A DNA stretch of 64,000 nt from CADCVW01 sp964251385 (GCA_964251385.1 CAXUJK010000004.1:62001-126000), one strand, 5' to 3'; counted from the first letter of the stretch, positions 32,044-41,502 are shown. Program-made: numbers and translations. Notes: a model not told the origin generated them from the sequence alone.

Positions 32044-32829
32044 ATGACCGTAGTCAACGAGACGACCAGCACCGCTGCCACGGGTAAACCGGGCCGCAAG
32101 GTGCAGGAAGCGACCAAGATGGCGGTCGCATTGATCTGCATGAGCTTCGTTCCGACAGAAGCCTTTGCCGCCGACCTGCTCGCCGAGCTGAGCGCCGCCG
32201 AAGCGAAGTCGGACGGCGCGAAGCCGGCCCCTGCGTCGACGCCCATCGTCGATGTCGCGCAGGGCGGTCCGTTCGAGTCAGCGCGTGCCGCGTTCGATCC
32301 CAAGTTCAAGGCCCTGTTCCTCAGCTGGAAGCGGCTCGACCCGGTCCAGCCTGGCATGATCGCCATTCCGTCCGCGCAGCCCGTTCCCGCCGCGCAGGCC
32401 CGTTTTACCAGCGCGTTTGGCACGCGCGACGATCCGTTCAAGGCGTCGCGCGCCATGCACAGCGGCATCGATCTGGCCGGTCCGATCGGCACCCCGATCT
32501 ACGCGACCGCGGACGGCTTTGTCGGCCGCGCGGGCGTGGTCGGCGGTTACGGCAACCTGATCGAGCTGGAGCACGGCAAGAGCATCCAGACGCGCTACGG
32601 CCATCTGTCCGCGATCCTCGTCCGTTCGGGCCAGCGCGTGAAGCGCGGCGACGTGATCGGCCGCATGGGTTCGACGGGCCGGTCGACGGGCAGCCACCTG
32701 CATTACGAAGTCCGCGTCGACACGCGTGCGGTCAACCCGATCCCGTTCATGCAGTCGGCGGAATATGTTCTTGCGGCAACGCGCCGCGCCGCCGGCACGC
32801 AGGTCGCGCTGGGCGGCCCGGAGAATTAA
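32044..32829 (+). CDS. M23 (LytM-type) metallopeptidase, exported
   Basis: This probable peptidoglycan endopeptidase or LytM-type division factor has 261 residues. After a signal-like segment (KMAVALICMSFVPTEAFAAD) there is a short linker and the M23 domain, with the zinc ligand motif HSGIDLAGPIGTPIYA, the core GYGNLIELEHG and TRYGHLS, and the second HxH motif SHLHYEVR. All expected metal ligands are present, so it is likely catalytic. ATG 32044 follows a CCGGGG sequence; a TTG 3 nt upstream is also possible. The 284-nt leader region (31760-32043) has TTAAC elements and no other gene that I can see. Confidence 0.88.
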   Translation: MTVVNETTSTAATGKPGRKVQEATKMAVALICMSFVPTEAFAADLLAELSAAEAKSDGAKPAPASTPIVDVAQGGPFESARAAFDPKFKALFLSWKRLDPVQPGMIAIPSAQPVPAAQARFTSAFGTRDDPFKASRAMHSGIDLAGPIGTPIYATADGFVGRAGVVGGYGNLIELEHGKSIQTRYGHLSAILVRSGQRVKRGDVIGRMGSTGRSTGSHLHYEVRVDTRAVNPIPFMQSAEYVLAATRRAAGTQVALGGPEN

Positions 32830-32866
32830 GTTTGGGAACGGCGCACCGCGCGCCTATCTCTAGCGG

Positions 32867-33202
32867 ATGCAAGCCGATCCTTCCGTCCAGCTAACCGACG
32901 CTGCCGCGACACGCGTCGCAGCCATTGCAGTGCGCCAAGGCAAGCCCGCGATCCTCCGGCTCGCCGTCGATGGTGGCGGGTGCGCCGGGTTTCAGTACAA
33001 GTTCGGCCTCGCCGACGCGATCGAACCCGACGACCGGGTTACTGTCCGAGAGAGCGTGACGCTCGTCGTTGATCCCATCAGCCATGATCTCCTCGACGGC
33101 AGCGCGGTCGATTATGTCGAAAGCCTGGGCGGATCGGCGTTTCGCGTGACCAACCCCAATGCAACTTCGGGCTGCGGCTGCGGATCGAGCTTTTCCGTCT
33201 GA
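32867..33202 (+). CDS. erpA: Iron-sulfur cluster insertion protein ErpA (HesB/IscA family)
   Basis: This A-type carrier delivers Fe-S clusters to apoproteins. The 111-residue product has the three conserved cysteines of the family, one in DGGGCAGFQY and two in the C-terminal SGCGCGSSF. In alphaproteobacteria this gene usually neighbours dgt; here it instead lies before xth, about 16 kb from dgt. Confidence 0.9.
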   Translation: MQADPSVQLTDAAATRVAAIAVRQGKPAILRLAVDGGGCAGFQYKFGLADAIEPDDRVTVRESVTLVVDPISHDLLDGSAVDYVESLGGSAFRVTNPNATSGCGCGSSFSV

Positions 33203-33240
33203 GGCTGGATAGCGGAGGCGTCGGCGACTAAGCCGCGGTG

Positions 33241-34014
33241 ATGAAAATCGTCACCTACAACGTAAACGGCATCAAGGCGCGCCTGCCGCGTCTGCTCGAA
33301 TATCTCGAGGAACAGCAGCCGGACGTCGTCTGCCTGCAGGAACTCAAAGCCCCGGACGACGCCTTTCCCGGCGAGGAGATCGCGGCCGCGGGGTACGGGG
33401 CGATCTGGCACGGACAGAAGAGCTTCAACGGTGTCGCCATCCTCGCGCGCGGCACGTCGCCGACGCTCCGCCGCATCGGCCTGCCGGGCGAGGACGAGTT
33501 CGGGCACAGCCGCTACATCGAAGCGGAGGTTAACGGGATCGTCGTGGCGTCGCTCTATCTGCCCAACGGCAATCCTCAGCCCGGACCCAAATTCGAATAC
33601 AAGCTGACCTGGATGGCGCGCCTGCGCGAACACGCGGCCGGCCTGCTCGCCGAGGAGCGGCCCGTGGTGCTGGCGGGCGACTACAACGTCGTGCCGACCG
33701 ACGCCGACGTGTTCCGCGCGGCGGGGGTGCAGGACGACGCGCTGCTCCACCCGCGCACGCGCGCGGCGTACCGGGCGATGCTCAGCGACGGGTGGACCGA
33801 GGCGATGCGCGCGCTGCACCCGGACGCGCGGCTGTTCACCTTCTGGGATTATCAGGCGGGGGCTTGGCAGCGGGACGCGGGGTTCCGCATCGATTTTCAT
33901 CTGCTCAGCCCGCAGGCGGCGGATTTGTTGGTCGAAGTCACGGTCGACAAGGATTATCGCGGCCGCGAACGCGCGTCCGATCACGCTCCGACGTGGGCGC
34001 GGCTCGCGGTCTAG
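33241..34014 (+). CDS. xth: Exodeoxyribonuclease III
   Basis: This AP endonuclease and 3'-5' exonuclease acts in base excision repair. The 257-residue protein opens with the EEP-fold strand KIVTYNVNGIKARLP and has LQELKAPD (metal-binding Glu), the catalytic segment LAGDYNVVPTDADV, and the C-terminal RIDFHLLSP and SDHAPTWARL with the active-site His. ATG 33241 is preferred over GTG 33238. The stop overlaps the end of the converging GNAT gene. Confidence 0.94.
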   Translation: MKIVTYNVNGIKARLPRLLEYLEEQQPDVVCLQELKAPDDAFPGEEIAAAGYGAIWHGQKSFNGVAILARGTSPTLRRIGLPGEDEFGHSRYIEAEVNGIVVASLYLPNGNPQPGPKFEYKLTWMARLREHAAGLLAEERPVVLAGDYNVVPTDADVFRAAGVQDDALLHPRTRAAYRAMLSDGWTEAMRALHPDARLFTFWDYQAGAWQRDAGFRIDFHLLSPQAADLLVEVTVDKDYRGRERASDHAPTWARLAV

Positions 34015-35150
34015 AGCGTCTTTTCGTAAATGCGGTAGCGCTTGTTGAGGCGCGTCTGCAACGCGTCGGCGATCGCGACCATTCCGCTGTTGTCCTCCAG
34101 GATCCAGCCGATCTCCGCGCGCCTGCCGCCATAGTCCGCGACGGTGGCGAGGCGGATGTCCTCGATCAGCGTGAAGGCGAGCTGGCCGGCCAGCGGCGTC
34201 GACTGCAGCCGCTTGACCACGCCCATCAGCGGCACGCGCACTGTGTGCGTGCGGGGTTTTCGTAGCCGCCATAGCAACTTGGCCCATCCGAACGGGAACA
34301 GGCGCCCGTCCAAGTCGCGCGTCAGCTCGTTGATGTCAGGCAGCGTGATCATGAACGCGACCGGCTCGCCGTCATACTCCGCCATGCGGATCAGGTCCTC
34401 GAACACGATCGGCCGCAACTTCTTGCCCGCATAGGCGATCTCGGCGTCGGTCAGGGGGATGAACCCCCAGTTGTCCGCCCACGCATCGTTGAGGATGCCC
34501 AGGATGATCGCCGCCTCCGCGTCGAAGCGCGACTTGTCAACGCGCCGGATGCGAACCCTCGGGTTGCGCGCGGTGCTTTTCACGAGCCGGCGGACGAGCG
34601 CGGGCATGGTCTGCGTGATGTCGAGATCGTAGCAGACGAGATCGCGGACCTTTGCATAGCCCGCCGCTTCGACCCACGCGGCGTAGGCCGGACGGTGGTG
34701 CCCCATCATCACGGTCGGCGCATGATCGAACCCGTCGATCAGCAGCCCCGGTTCGTCCCACACGGACAGGGAAAACGGCCCCAGCGACCGCGTCATGCCG
34801 CGTTCGCGAAGCCACGCTTCGGCAGCCGCGATCAGCGCCTCCGTGGCTTGCGCGTCAGTCGCCTCGAGAAATCCCCATTGGCCGGTGCCCGCGCCCATGT
34901 GCGTCTGGACGAGCGTATCCACCTGCGCCGAAATCCGACCGATGACCCTGCCCCTGCGCCGTGCAAGAAACAGTTCGGCGTCCGCATGTTCGAACCAGGG
35001 GTTTTTATTGCGGTCTAGAAGTCCGTGTACCTCGGACTTTAGCGGCGGGACCCAGTGGGGGTCGTCGGCATAGATCGTCCAGGGTAGATCGACGAATGCG
35101 CGACGATCCGCCGCGCTACCGACCGGAGCGACGACGAGATCGTCTGTCAC
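34011..35150 (-). CDS. GNAT-fold N-acyltransferase, candidate bacterial ceramide synthase
   Basis: This 379-residue protein begins TDDLVVAPVGSAADRRAF and has a central GNAT-like core. Members are often annotated as N-acetyltransferase or dATP pyrophosphohydrolase. In Caulobacter the bacterial ceramide synthase (CerS), which N-acylates the sphingoid base, belongs to this GNAT-related group and is encoded near spt. The conserved pattern DDPHWVPPL near residue 30 and DAWADNWGFIPLTDAE in the middle are typical of the group as I know it. It lies 9 nt after the membrane hydroxylase gene on the same strand. Function as a ceramide synthase is inferred from family and locus. Confidence 0.6.
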   Translation of the reverse strand: MTDDLVVAPVGSAADRRAFVDLPWTIYADDPHWVPPLKSEVHGLLDRNKNPWFEHADAELFLARRRGRVIGRISAQVDTLVQTHMGAGTGQWGFLEATDAQATEALIAAAEAWLRERGMTRSLGPFSLSVWDEPGLLIDGFDHAPTVMMGHHRPAYAAWVEAAGYAKVRDLVCYDLDITQTMPALVRRLVKSTARNPRVRIRRVDKSRFDAEAAIILGILNDAWADNWGFIPLTDAEIAYAGKKLRPIVFEDLIRMAEYDGEPVAFMITLPDINELTRDLDGRLFPFGWAKLLWRLRKPRTHTVRVPLMGVVKRLQSTPLAGQLAFTLIEDIRLATVADYGGRRAEIGWILEDNSGMVAIADALQTRLNKRYRIYEKTL

Positions 35151-35159
35151 ACGATATTC

Positions 35160-35927
35160 TTACACGCGCTCGCGTTGACGAGGATGGCTCGTCGCCACAC
35201 CGCCCGACAGGCGCGCGACGTGCGGGTAACGCTCGGCGACTTCAGGCGTGTAGCCCAGGTTGAACACCGTCTCGCTCTTCGCCAGACGCTCGCCCTTGTC
35301 GTAGTGCGTGCCGAACAGCTTGTCCCAGAAGAAGGTCGTGATGCCGAAATTGCCCGTCTCGTCATGGAAGTGATGCGCCATGTGCTTGCGCTTCATTTCG
35401 GCGAGCCACTTGTTCCGGGGCTTGTACGCCAGATGCTGGATGCAATGGCAGAACTCGTAGAACGCGGTCGTCAGCAACCCCGTCGCCAGCGCTATCGCTG
35501 CGCCGCCGACGCCGCCGATGAGAAACCCGATCGGCAACGTAACGAGCGCGACCGCGGGAAGCGTCGTGTGCAACGCGCCGAACAGGACCTCGAGGTGGTT
35601 GGGATCCTGGTGATGGTCGTAGTGGATGCGCTTCCAAGTCGCCGCCAGTGGCGAGATCTTGAACATCCACCGGCTGTGCAGGACGAAGCGGTGTAGCGCG
35701 TACCACACGAGCGGGTAGGCGAACATCGACACGCCGATCGCGGCCAGCGTTCTCGGCAAGGGAGCGGGGTAGAGCGCGAACAGGCCGATCGAAACCGCCG
35801 CCAGCAACAAATACGCCATGATCGCGGGATACTGGAAGTAGGCGACGACGAGCTGCTTCAAACTCATGCGGTCGAGATGGTGCGAACGGTTCCAGATTCC
35901 GGGGCGTAACGTCTTCATCGTTCCCAC
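35160..35927 (-). CDS. Sterol desaturase/fatty acid hydroxylase family membrane enzyme
   Basis: This 255-residue di-iron membrane hydroxylase has the complete set of histidine motifs: HRFVLH, HYDHH, HCIQH and HMAHHFH, embedded among four or so hydrophobic segments. Such enzymes hydroxylate acyl or sphingoid chains. Cotranscription with the ceramide-synthase-like gene points to sphingolipid chain hydroxylation; sphingomonad glycosphingolipids do carry 2-hydroxy fatty acids. GTG 35927 has a GAGGGA ribosome binding site 6 nt upstream; ATG 35918 is an alternative start. Confidence 0.85.
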   Translation of the reverse strand: MGTMKTLRPGIWNRSHHLDRMSLKQLVVAYFQYPAIMAYLLLAAVSIGLFALYPAPLPRTLAAIGVSMFAYPLVWYALHRFVLHSRWMFKISPLAATWKRIHYDHHQDPNHLEVLFGALHTTLPAVALVTLPIGFLIGGVGGAAIALATGLLTTAFYEFCHCIQHLAYKPRNKWLAEMKRKHMAHHFHDETGNFGITTFFWDKLFGTHYDKGERLAKSETVFNLGYTPEVAERYPHVARLSGGVATSHPRQRERV

Positions 35928-36050
35928 CGTGATTCCCTCGTCAAAGCAAAAGCCAACATTCGCAAGGACATAGCCCCGCGGATAGCATGATATGGTGGCC
36001 GGAACTGCATTGGCAATGCGGCGGAACTTAGACGGGCGTCGCCTGTGACC

Positions 36051-37565
36051 CTAAAGCCTCAGCTTGCGCCCCGTCTTGCCGAGGAACGCCTTGTCGGCGG
36101 AACCAAGTCCGAACCGCGCGGACAGCCAGATGCCGCCGGTCATGACGAGCACGAACAGCACGATTTCGACCGGCCGTGACAGGGTGCGGATCTGCGGCAG
36201 CGCGATCAGCATCGCAGCCGCGCAGCCCGCCGCGACGAGCGCGGCCCGGTCGAACGGCGGGCCGAAGGGGTTGAGCCCGAGATCGCGCCACAACTGCACG
36301 ACGGACGCGACCGTCCCCGCCGCGACTCCGAGCGCGACCGCGCCCGCCAGGCCCGCGCCGCCGTAAAGCGGAAGGAGCGCCGCGCCCGCGGCGACCGCGA
36401 CGATCAGCGACAGTCCGGCGGCGAACAGCGGTCGCAAGCGTCCGCTCGCGACCTGCTGGATCGTTCCCGCCTGGCCGCCGACCGCTTCCACGACCCGGCC
36501 GAGCGTCAGCAGCGTCACCATCGACCCGGCGGCGTATGCGCCGGCGCCGAACAGGTGCAAGAGGATGTGCCGACCTCCGATCAACGCCGCCGCCATCGGC
36601 AGCGCGACGACGATCGAGATGCGCGTGGCGAAGGCGTAGAGCGGGGCAATGGCCGCGCGATCGTCGCGCGCGACCGCCGAAGACAGCGGCCCTAGGACGT
36701 ATGTAAACGCCATGCGTACGAACTGGACGAGGCTCGAGAGCTTGCGCGCGATCGCGTACAGCGCCGCCGCCGCCGCGCCCGCCGCACCCGGATACCAGGC
36801 GTTGAGCACGAGCGTCGGCGCATCGCTCATCAGCCGGCCGATGACGTTGACCGGAAGCACGGAGAAGCCGGCAAGTGCGGTCTCGCGAAAGGCGTGCCGG
36901 TGCGCGCCCGCCTGCCGCCACAGCGACAGGTCGTAGCGGCGCGAGAGCAGCCGGGCGCAAAGGACGGCGGTGACGGCGAGGGACAGGAGGTGCGCGATCA
37001 GCAGGCCGAGCGTGTCGACGCCCAGCGCCCACAAGATGGAAGCGGCGGCGAGGCGGATGACCTGCTCGCTGATGACGCGCAGGCGGATTTCGGGTCCGAA
37101 CGCGCGCTTGGCGCGCAGCGCGGAGGTGCCGATCTCGACGAACGCCCAGAGCGGCAGCGCCCAGGCGAACAGCGCGATGCCGCTTACCAACGCGGCGCGA
37201 TCGGCGGTCGCGACGTTGATCACGCCGGCCAGCGCGGGCGCGGCGAGGCTGATAGCGGCGGCGACGAGCAGGCACGGCACCATGCCCAGCAACAACGCGG
37301 CGCGCAACGCGGCGACGGTCTCGGCCTCGCTGTTCGCCTGCGGCACGGTGCGCTGCAACGCCGACGTCATGCCGAGGTCGGCGACGTTCTCGATCAGGTT
37401 TATCGCGGCCCACAACACGGTGTACAGGCCGTAGGTCGCGAGCCCGAACATCCAAACGTAGATCGGCGTGGACACGAGCTCGATCACGCCGCCCGCGCGC
37501 CCGAGCAGCGCCGACCCGGCCCCCCGCGCGACGCTGCGTTCGTTTATGGGTGCGTCGGCGCTCAC
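36051..37565 (-). CDS. Polysaccharide/lipid flippase (MATE/Wzx-like)
   Basis: This 504-residue protein has about 12-14 hydrophobic segments and the N-terminal pattern AGSALLGRAGGVIELVSTPI, followed by FGLATYGLYTVLWA, typical of oligosaccharide flippases of the MOP superfamily. The GTG start overlaps the lptG stop by 4 nt, so it is translationally coupled to the lptF-lptG pair. It may translocate a lipid-linked glycan or glycosphingolipid; the substrate cannot be read from sequence. The open frame upstream to 38030 overlies lptG and is not coding. Confidence 0.85.
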   Translation of the reverse strand: MSADAPINERSVARGAGSALLGRAGGVIELVSTPIYVWMFGLATYGLYTVLWAAINLIENVADLGMTSALQRTVPQANSEAETVAALRAALLLGMVPCLLVAAAISLAAPALAGVINVATADRAALVSGIALFAWALPLWAFVEIGTSALRAKRAFGPEIRLRVISEQVIRLAAASILWALGVDTLGLLIAHLLSLAVTAVLCARLLSRRYDLSLWRQAGAHRHAFRETALAGFSVLPVNVIGRLMSDAPTLVLNAWYPGAAGAAAAALYAIARKLSSLVQFVRMAFTYVLGPLSSAVARDDRAAIAPLYAFATRISIVVALPMAAALIGGRHILLHLFGAGAYAAGSMVTLLTLGRVVEAVGGQAGTIQQVASGRLRPLFAAGLSLIVAVAAGAALLPLYGGAGLAGAVALGVAAGTVASVVQLWRDLGLNPFGPPFDRAALVAAGCAAAMLIALPQIRTLSRPVEIVLFVLVMTGGIWLSARFGLGSADKAFLGKTGRKLRL

Positions 37566-38656
37566 TCCTCGGTGCGAATGAGCACGGTCTCGCCGATCAG
37601 CAGGAACAGCAGGAACGGGGCCCATGCGGCGAGGAGCGGGGGATACGCACCCAGATCGCCCATGGCGACCATGAAATTGTCGGCGACGAAATAGGTGAAG
37701 CCCAGCCCCATGCCGATCACCGCGCGCACGAACAACTGGCCGGCGCGCGCCAGGCCGAACGCGGCGACGGCGGCGAGCAGGGGCATCAGCATCGCGGACG
37801 CGGGGCCGGACAATTTGTGCCACATGCCCGTTTCCAGCGCACCCGTCGGCCGGTCCGCGGCACGGAGCGCGCCAAGCGAGGCACGCAGGGCACCGAAGGA
37901 TTGCGCGTCCGCGTCCACCGTCGCGAGCGTGAACTGGTCCGACGTCAGCCGGTCTGCGGTGGACGCGACGTCTTCGCGCCGGACCGCGCCGGTCGCGACG
38001 TCGAACGTGCGCACGTCTTCGAGCCTCCATGCGCCATCCTGCGGCCGCGCGCGCGCCGCTTCGACGATCTGGCGCAGCACTCCGCCCTCACGCCGGAAGA
38101 TGGTCACCTTCGACAGCCGCGTTGCAGCCCCCGATCCGGTCACGCCCCGTGCGCGCACCAGATCGTCGCCGCTTCGCACCCACACGTTCGCGCCGACCGC
38201 AGGGCCCGCCGGCACGGCCGCGTAGCCCGCGGCTTCCCATGCCGACAGGGTCCGCGTCGCGCGCGTCACCACCCGTTCGTTGAACGCGAACGACGCGACC
38301 GCGATCAGCGCGCCCGCGACGATGAACGGAGCGAGGATCTGGTGTGCGGAGATGCCCGATGCCTTCATGGCCACGACCTCGCTGTTCTGGCTGAGCGTCG
38401 CGAAAGTGATCAGCGTGCCGAGCAGCACGGAAAAGGGCAGGAAACGCGCGATCAGCTGCGGCGTGCGCAGCGACACGTAGCGCCAGATGTCCTGGTCGCC
38501 GTTGCCGGGCACCGCCAGGATGCGACCGGTTTCCGCGAGCAGGTCGAGCGCCTGCAGGATCACGACGAGCATGAGCAGCACGGCCAGCGTGCGCACGACG
38601 AACATACGCGCGGTGTAGAGCGCGATGCGCCCGGACGGGAAGAACTGCGTCCGCAT
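37562..38656 (-). CDS. lptG: LPS export permease LptG-like protein
   Basis: LptG is a YjgP/YjgQ-family permease, a half of the inner-membrane LptB2FG exporter that extracts lipids for transport to the outer membrane. The 364-residue product has the N-terminal helix ARMFVVRTLAVLLMLVVILQ, a periplasmic beta-jellyroll region (about 110-260) and three C-terminal helices (ending PFLLFLLIGETVLI). It overlaps lptF by ATGA. In LPS-lacking sphingomonads the cargo may be glycosphingolipid (inference from the flanking sphingolipid genes). Confidence 0.88.
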   Translation of the reverse strand: MRTQFFPSGRIALYTARMFVVRTLAVLLMLVVILQALDLLAETGRILAVPGNGDQDIWRYVSLRTPQLIARFLPFSVLLGTLITFATLSQNSEVVAMKASGISAHQILAPFIVAGALIAVASFAFNERVVTRATRTLSAWEAAGYAAVPAGPAVGANVWVRSGDDLVRARGVTGSGAATRLSKVTIFRREGGVLRQIVEAARARPQDGAWRLEDVRTFDVATGAVRREDVASTADRLTSDQFTLATVDADAQSFGALRASLGALRAADRPTGALETGMWHKLSGPASAMLMPLLAAVAAFGLARAGQLFVRAVIGMGLGFTYFVADNFMVAMGDLGAYPPLLAAWAPFLLFLLIGETVLIRTEE

Positions 38657-39876
38657 CAGGCGGTGGCGTCCGCCGCGCGGCGCATGTTGCGGACCGGAAC
38701 GATCTTCGCGATCAGCGACCCGATCCGGCCCGCCACGCGTTCCAGCGCGCCGATCGGCTGCCCGCCCGGCACGTGCGCGAGCGTGCGGTACAAGGACAGG
38801 ATGATGACCGCGAAGATGCCGAACGGGACCCACAGGGCGATCGCGGGATCGATCCGCCCCTGCGCGCCCATGTCCTCCGCGTACTGGTTCACCTTGTGAT
38901 AGGTCACGACCATTATGATCGACAGAAAGATGCCGAGCGACGACGACGATCGTTTCGGCGGCACAGCAAGAGCGACGCCGAGAAGCGGGATGAGCAGCAT
39001 CATCGCGACTTCGACCATGCGGAAGTGGAAGTTGGCGCGCGTGCCCGCGCGTTCGCCGTCGGACGTGCCCGGATCCTTGCCGACCCGCACGAGTTCGGGC
39101 AGCGTACGTTCCATGTTGCGCGTCGCGCCCCGGGCCCGGAACGCCTCCACGGCGGGCAGGTCGATCGGCAGGTCGTAACGCTCGAAGCTGAGTACGCGCG
39201 GAGCCTCGAACTTGGGATCGTCGTGCACGAGCCGGCCATCCTCCAGTCGAAAGATGATCGTGTTTGCGTCGCCCGCCGCGAGGAACGTCCCCGTCGCGGC
39301 GGTCACCGCGAGGCTGCGCCCGTCGTCGCTGTCCGCGGCCACGAAGATGCCGGACAGGTCGCGGCCGTTGTTCTCCGACTCCTCGATGCGCAGCGTCATG
39401 CGCTTGCCGAGCCGCGTGAACTCGCCGACCTTGATCGACGCGCCGAGCGCACCCGATCGGAGCTCGAAACGCAGCTCCTCGTACGCATAGCGCGCGCGGG
39501 GCTGGACGAAGCCTACGATCAGCATGTTGAGGCACAACAGTCCGGCCGCGAACATGTAGGGCACTCTGAGCAACCGCTCGTAACTCATTCCGATGCCGCG
39601 CAAACTGTCGAGTTCGGAGCTCAGCGCAAGCTTACGGAACGCGAGCAGCGTGCCGAGCAGCAGTCCGATCGGTATGCCCAGCGACAGATATTCGGGGATC
39701 AGGTTGGCGAGCATGCGCCACACGACGCCGACCGGCCCGCCCTCGGACACGACGAAGTCGAACAGGCGCAGCATCTTGTCGAGCAACAGCAGCATCGCGG
39801 CAAGCACGAGCGTGCCGACCAGCGGGACGATGATGAGCCGCGCCAGATAGCGGTCGGTCAACGTGCCGATGATCAT
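38656..39876 (-). CDS. lptF: LPS export permease LptF-like protein
   Basis: This partner permease has 406 residues and the same architecture: an N-terminal membrane part with PLVGTLVLAAMLLLLDKMLR, the conserved SLGIPIGLLLGTLLAF coupling-helix region, a periplasmic jellyroll, and C-terminal membrane helices. ATG 39876 is preferred since the family N-terminus (MIIGTLTDRYLARLI) begins there; the frame runs on to 39993, over the divergent promoter region. It is transcribed divergently from the DUF2141 gene, with a 116-nt intergenic region. Confidence 0.88.
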   Translation of the reverse strand: MIIGTLTDRYLARLIIVPLVGTLVLAAMLLLLDKMLRLFDFVVSEGGPVGVVWRMLANLIPEYLSLGIPIGLLLGTLLAFRKLALSSELDSLRGIGMSYERLLRVPYMFAAGLLCLNMLIVGFVQPRARYAYEELRFELRSGALGASIKVGEFTRLGKRMTLRIEESENNGRDLSGIFVAADSDDGRSLAVTAATGTFLAAGDANTIIFRLEDGRLVHDDPKFEAPRVLSFERYDLPIDLPAVEAFRARGATRNMERTLPELVRVGKDPGTSDGERAGTRANFHFRMVEVAMMLLIPLLGVALAVPPKRSSSSLGIFLSIIMVVTYHKVNQYAEDMGAQGRIDPAIALWVPFGIFAVIILSLYRTLAHVPGGQPIGALERVAGRIGSLIAKIVPVRNMRRAADATA

Positions 39877-39992
39877 GCGGTGTTCGTCACGGGATGACCC
39901 TAATTTGGCCGCAAAGACCATCGATAGGATGGACTTGGGGGAAGACTGCGCGCGGCATGGGGCCGTGTCGCAAATGGTGATAACCCAAAGCA

Positions 39993-40508
39993 ATGGAACA
40001 GGTCATGTTCAAACTGCTGCCTATCTTCGCTGCCGCGCTGCTTGCCGTGCCCGCCGCCAACGCCGCGCCCGTCGGCCCCGACGCCGCGCGCTGCAACGCG
40101 GGCGCGCCGGGCGAGGCGTTGCTCGTCCGTGTCACGGGGCTGAAGGAACCGCGCGGCACCGTGCGGGTGCAGCTCTATGGCGGCGACCCGGCCGAGTTCC
40201 TGGCCAAGGGCAAGAAGATGCGCCGCGTCGACGTGCCCGCTACGGGCGCCTCCATGGACGTGTGCATCGCGCTGCCCGGCCCGGGCCGGTATGCGGTCGC
40301 GGTGCGGCATGACGCGGATGCCAACAAGAAATCGGGCTGGAACGACGGCGGCGGGTTCTCGCGCAATCCGAAAGTGTCGCTGACCAACCTCAAGCCCCGC
40401 CACAGCCAAGTCGCGATCAACGTGGGCCCGGGCGTGCATCGCGTCCCCGTCATCATGCAGTACCGCCAGGGTCTGTCCGTCGGCCCGATCCGGAAAGCCA
40501 AAGGCTGA
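39993..40508 (+). CDS. DUF2141 domain exported protein
   Basis: This 171-residue secreted protein has a signal peptide (FKLLPIFAAALLAVPAANAA) and a DUF2141 beta-sandwich-like domain, with GTVRVQLYGGD and YAVAVRHDADANKKSGWNDGG typical of the family. DUF2141 genes often sit near sphingolipid or carotenoid loci, but the biochemical role is unknown. ATG 40005 (four codons in) is an equally good start. It is followed without a gap by the lipid kinase gene. Confidence 0.82.
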   Translation: MEQVMFKLLPIFAAALLAVPAANAAPVGPDAARCNAGAPGEALLVRVTGLKEPRGTVRVQLYGGDPAEFLAKGKKMRRVDVPATGASMDVCIALPGPGRYAVAVRHDADANKKSGWNDGGGFSRNPKVSLTNLKPRHSQVAINVGPGVHRVPVIMQYRQGLSVGPIRKAKG

Positions 40509-41492
40509 ATGGCGCGGGTGGCGCTTCTGTCCAACCCCCTGTCCACGGGGAACAAGTCGCTGCTGCCCGCCATTCGCGCGTTCTGCGCCGAACACCCGGA
40601 CGTCTTCCACTACGAAGTCGAGGACGTCGACCAGATCGGCGACGCGCTGCGCACGATCGCGCGGGTGAAACCCGCCGTGCTCGTCATCAACGGTGGCGAC
40701 GGCACGGTGCAGGCCGCATTGACCGAGCTCCACCACGGCGCTCATTTCGGGCCCGACCGTCCGCCCGTGGCCGTGCTCCCCAACGGCAAGACCAACCTGA
40801 TCGCGCTCGACCTGGGCGCGGTCGGCGATCCGCTGGCGGCCTTGGCCACGGTGCTGCGCATGGCGCAGAGCGATCTCGCCCCGCACATCGTTGCGCGCGA
40901 GCTGATCTCGTTGTCGGACGGAGCCGCGGGGAGTCGCAGCGTGCTAGGCATGTTCCTGGGCGGCGCGGGGCTTGCCGACATCATCCTGTACTGCCGACAC
41001 AAGATCTATCCATTGGGTCTGCCCAACGGCGTCAGCCACGTCCTGACCGCGCTCGCGTTGCTTGCGACCTTCGTCGGCATCAAGGCGGGTTTCCTGCCGC
41101 CGCGCGCGTTGCCGGTCAGGGTCCAGGTCCGGCGGCAGGGCGAGCCGACGAGTCGCTTCGCGTGGCTGCTCGTAACGACATTGGAAAAGATGCTGCTCAA
41201 CGGGTCGATGGCGTCGGCGGGGCAGGGGTCCCCGATTCGCCCCGGATCGCTCAAGCTGCTCGCGGTCGAGGGCGGGTCGATCCCGATGATGCGCGCGATC
41301 TTCGCGGTCGTCGCGGGCAAGCTTGGCCGGTCGCCCATCGCGGGGGTGTATCTGGAGAACAGCGACGAGATCCGCATCGAGGGCCGCAACAGCAGCGTCA
41401 TCCTGGACGGCGAGCTGTTCGCCTCGGCGCACGGCCGCCCGATCGTCCTGACGTCGACCGCCCCCGTGCCGTTCCTCAAGTTCGCCGCCTGA
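40509..41492 (+). CDS. Diacylglycerol kinase-family lipid kinase, candidate ceramide kinase
   Basis: The 327-residue protein has the DAGK catalytic fold: the nucleotide-binding motif LVINGGDGTVQAALTEL (about 57-73), LPNGKTNLIALDLG, where the common GGTxN is replaced by NGKTN, and the C-terminal lobe ending VILDGELF. In Caulobacter a divergent DAGK-family kinase (CpgB) encoded next to spt phosphorylates ceramide as the first step to anionic ceramide phosphoglycerate. Location between DUF2141 and a nucleotidyltransferase-like gene, pointing at spt, favours that role here. A diacylglycerol or sphingoid-base kinase is the alternative. Confidence 0.65.
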   Translation: MARVALLSNPLSTGNKSLLPAIRAFCAEHPDVFHYEVEDVDQIGDALRTIARVKPAVLVINGGDGTVQAALTELHHGAHFGPDRPPVAVLPNGKTNLIALDLGAVGDPLAALATVLRMAQSDLAPHIVARELISLSDGAAGSRSVLGMFLGGAGLADIILYCRHKIYPLGLPNGVSHVLTALALLATFVGIKAGFLPPRALPVRVQVRRQGEPTSRFAWLLVTTLEKMLLNGSMASAGQGSPIRPGSLKLLAVEGGSIPMMRAIFAVVAGKLGRSPIAGVYLENSDEIRIEGRNSSVILDGELFASAHGRPIVLTSTAPVPFLKFAA

Positions 41493-41502
41493 CTTTTCGC
41501 GC

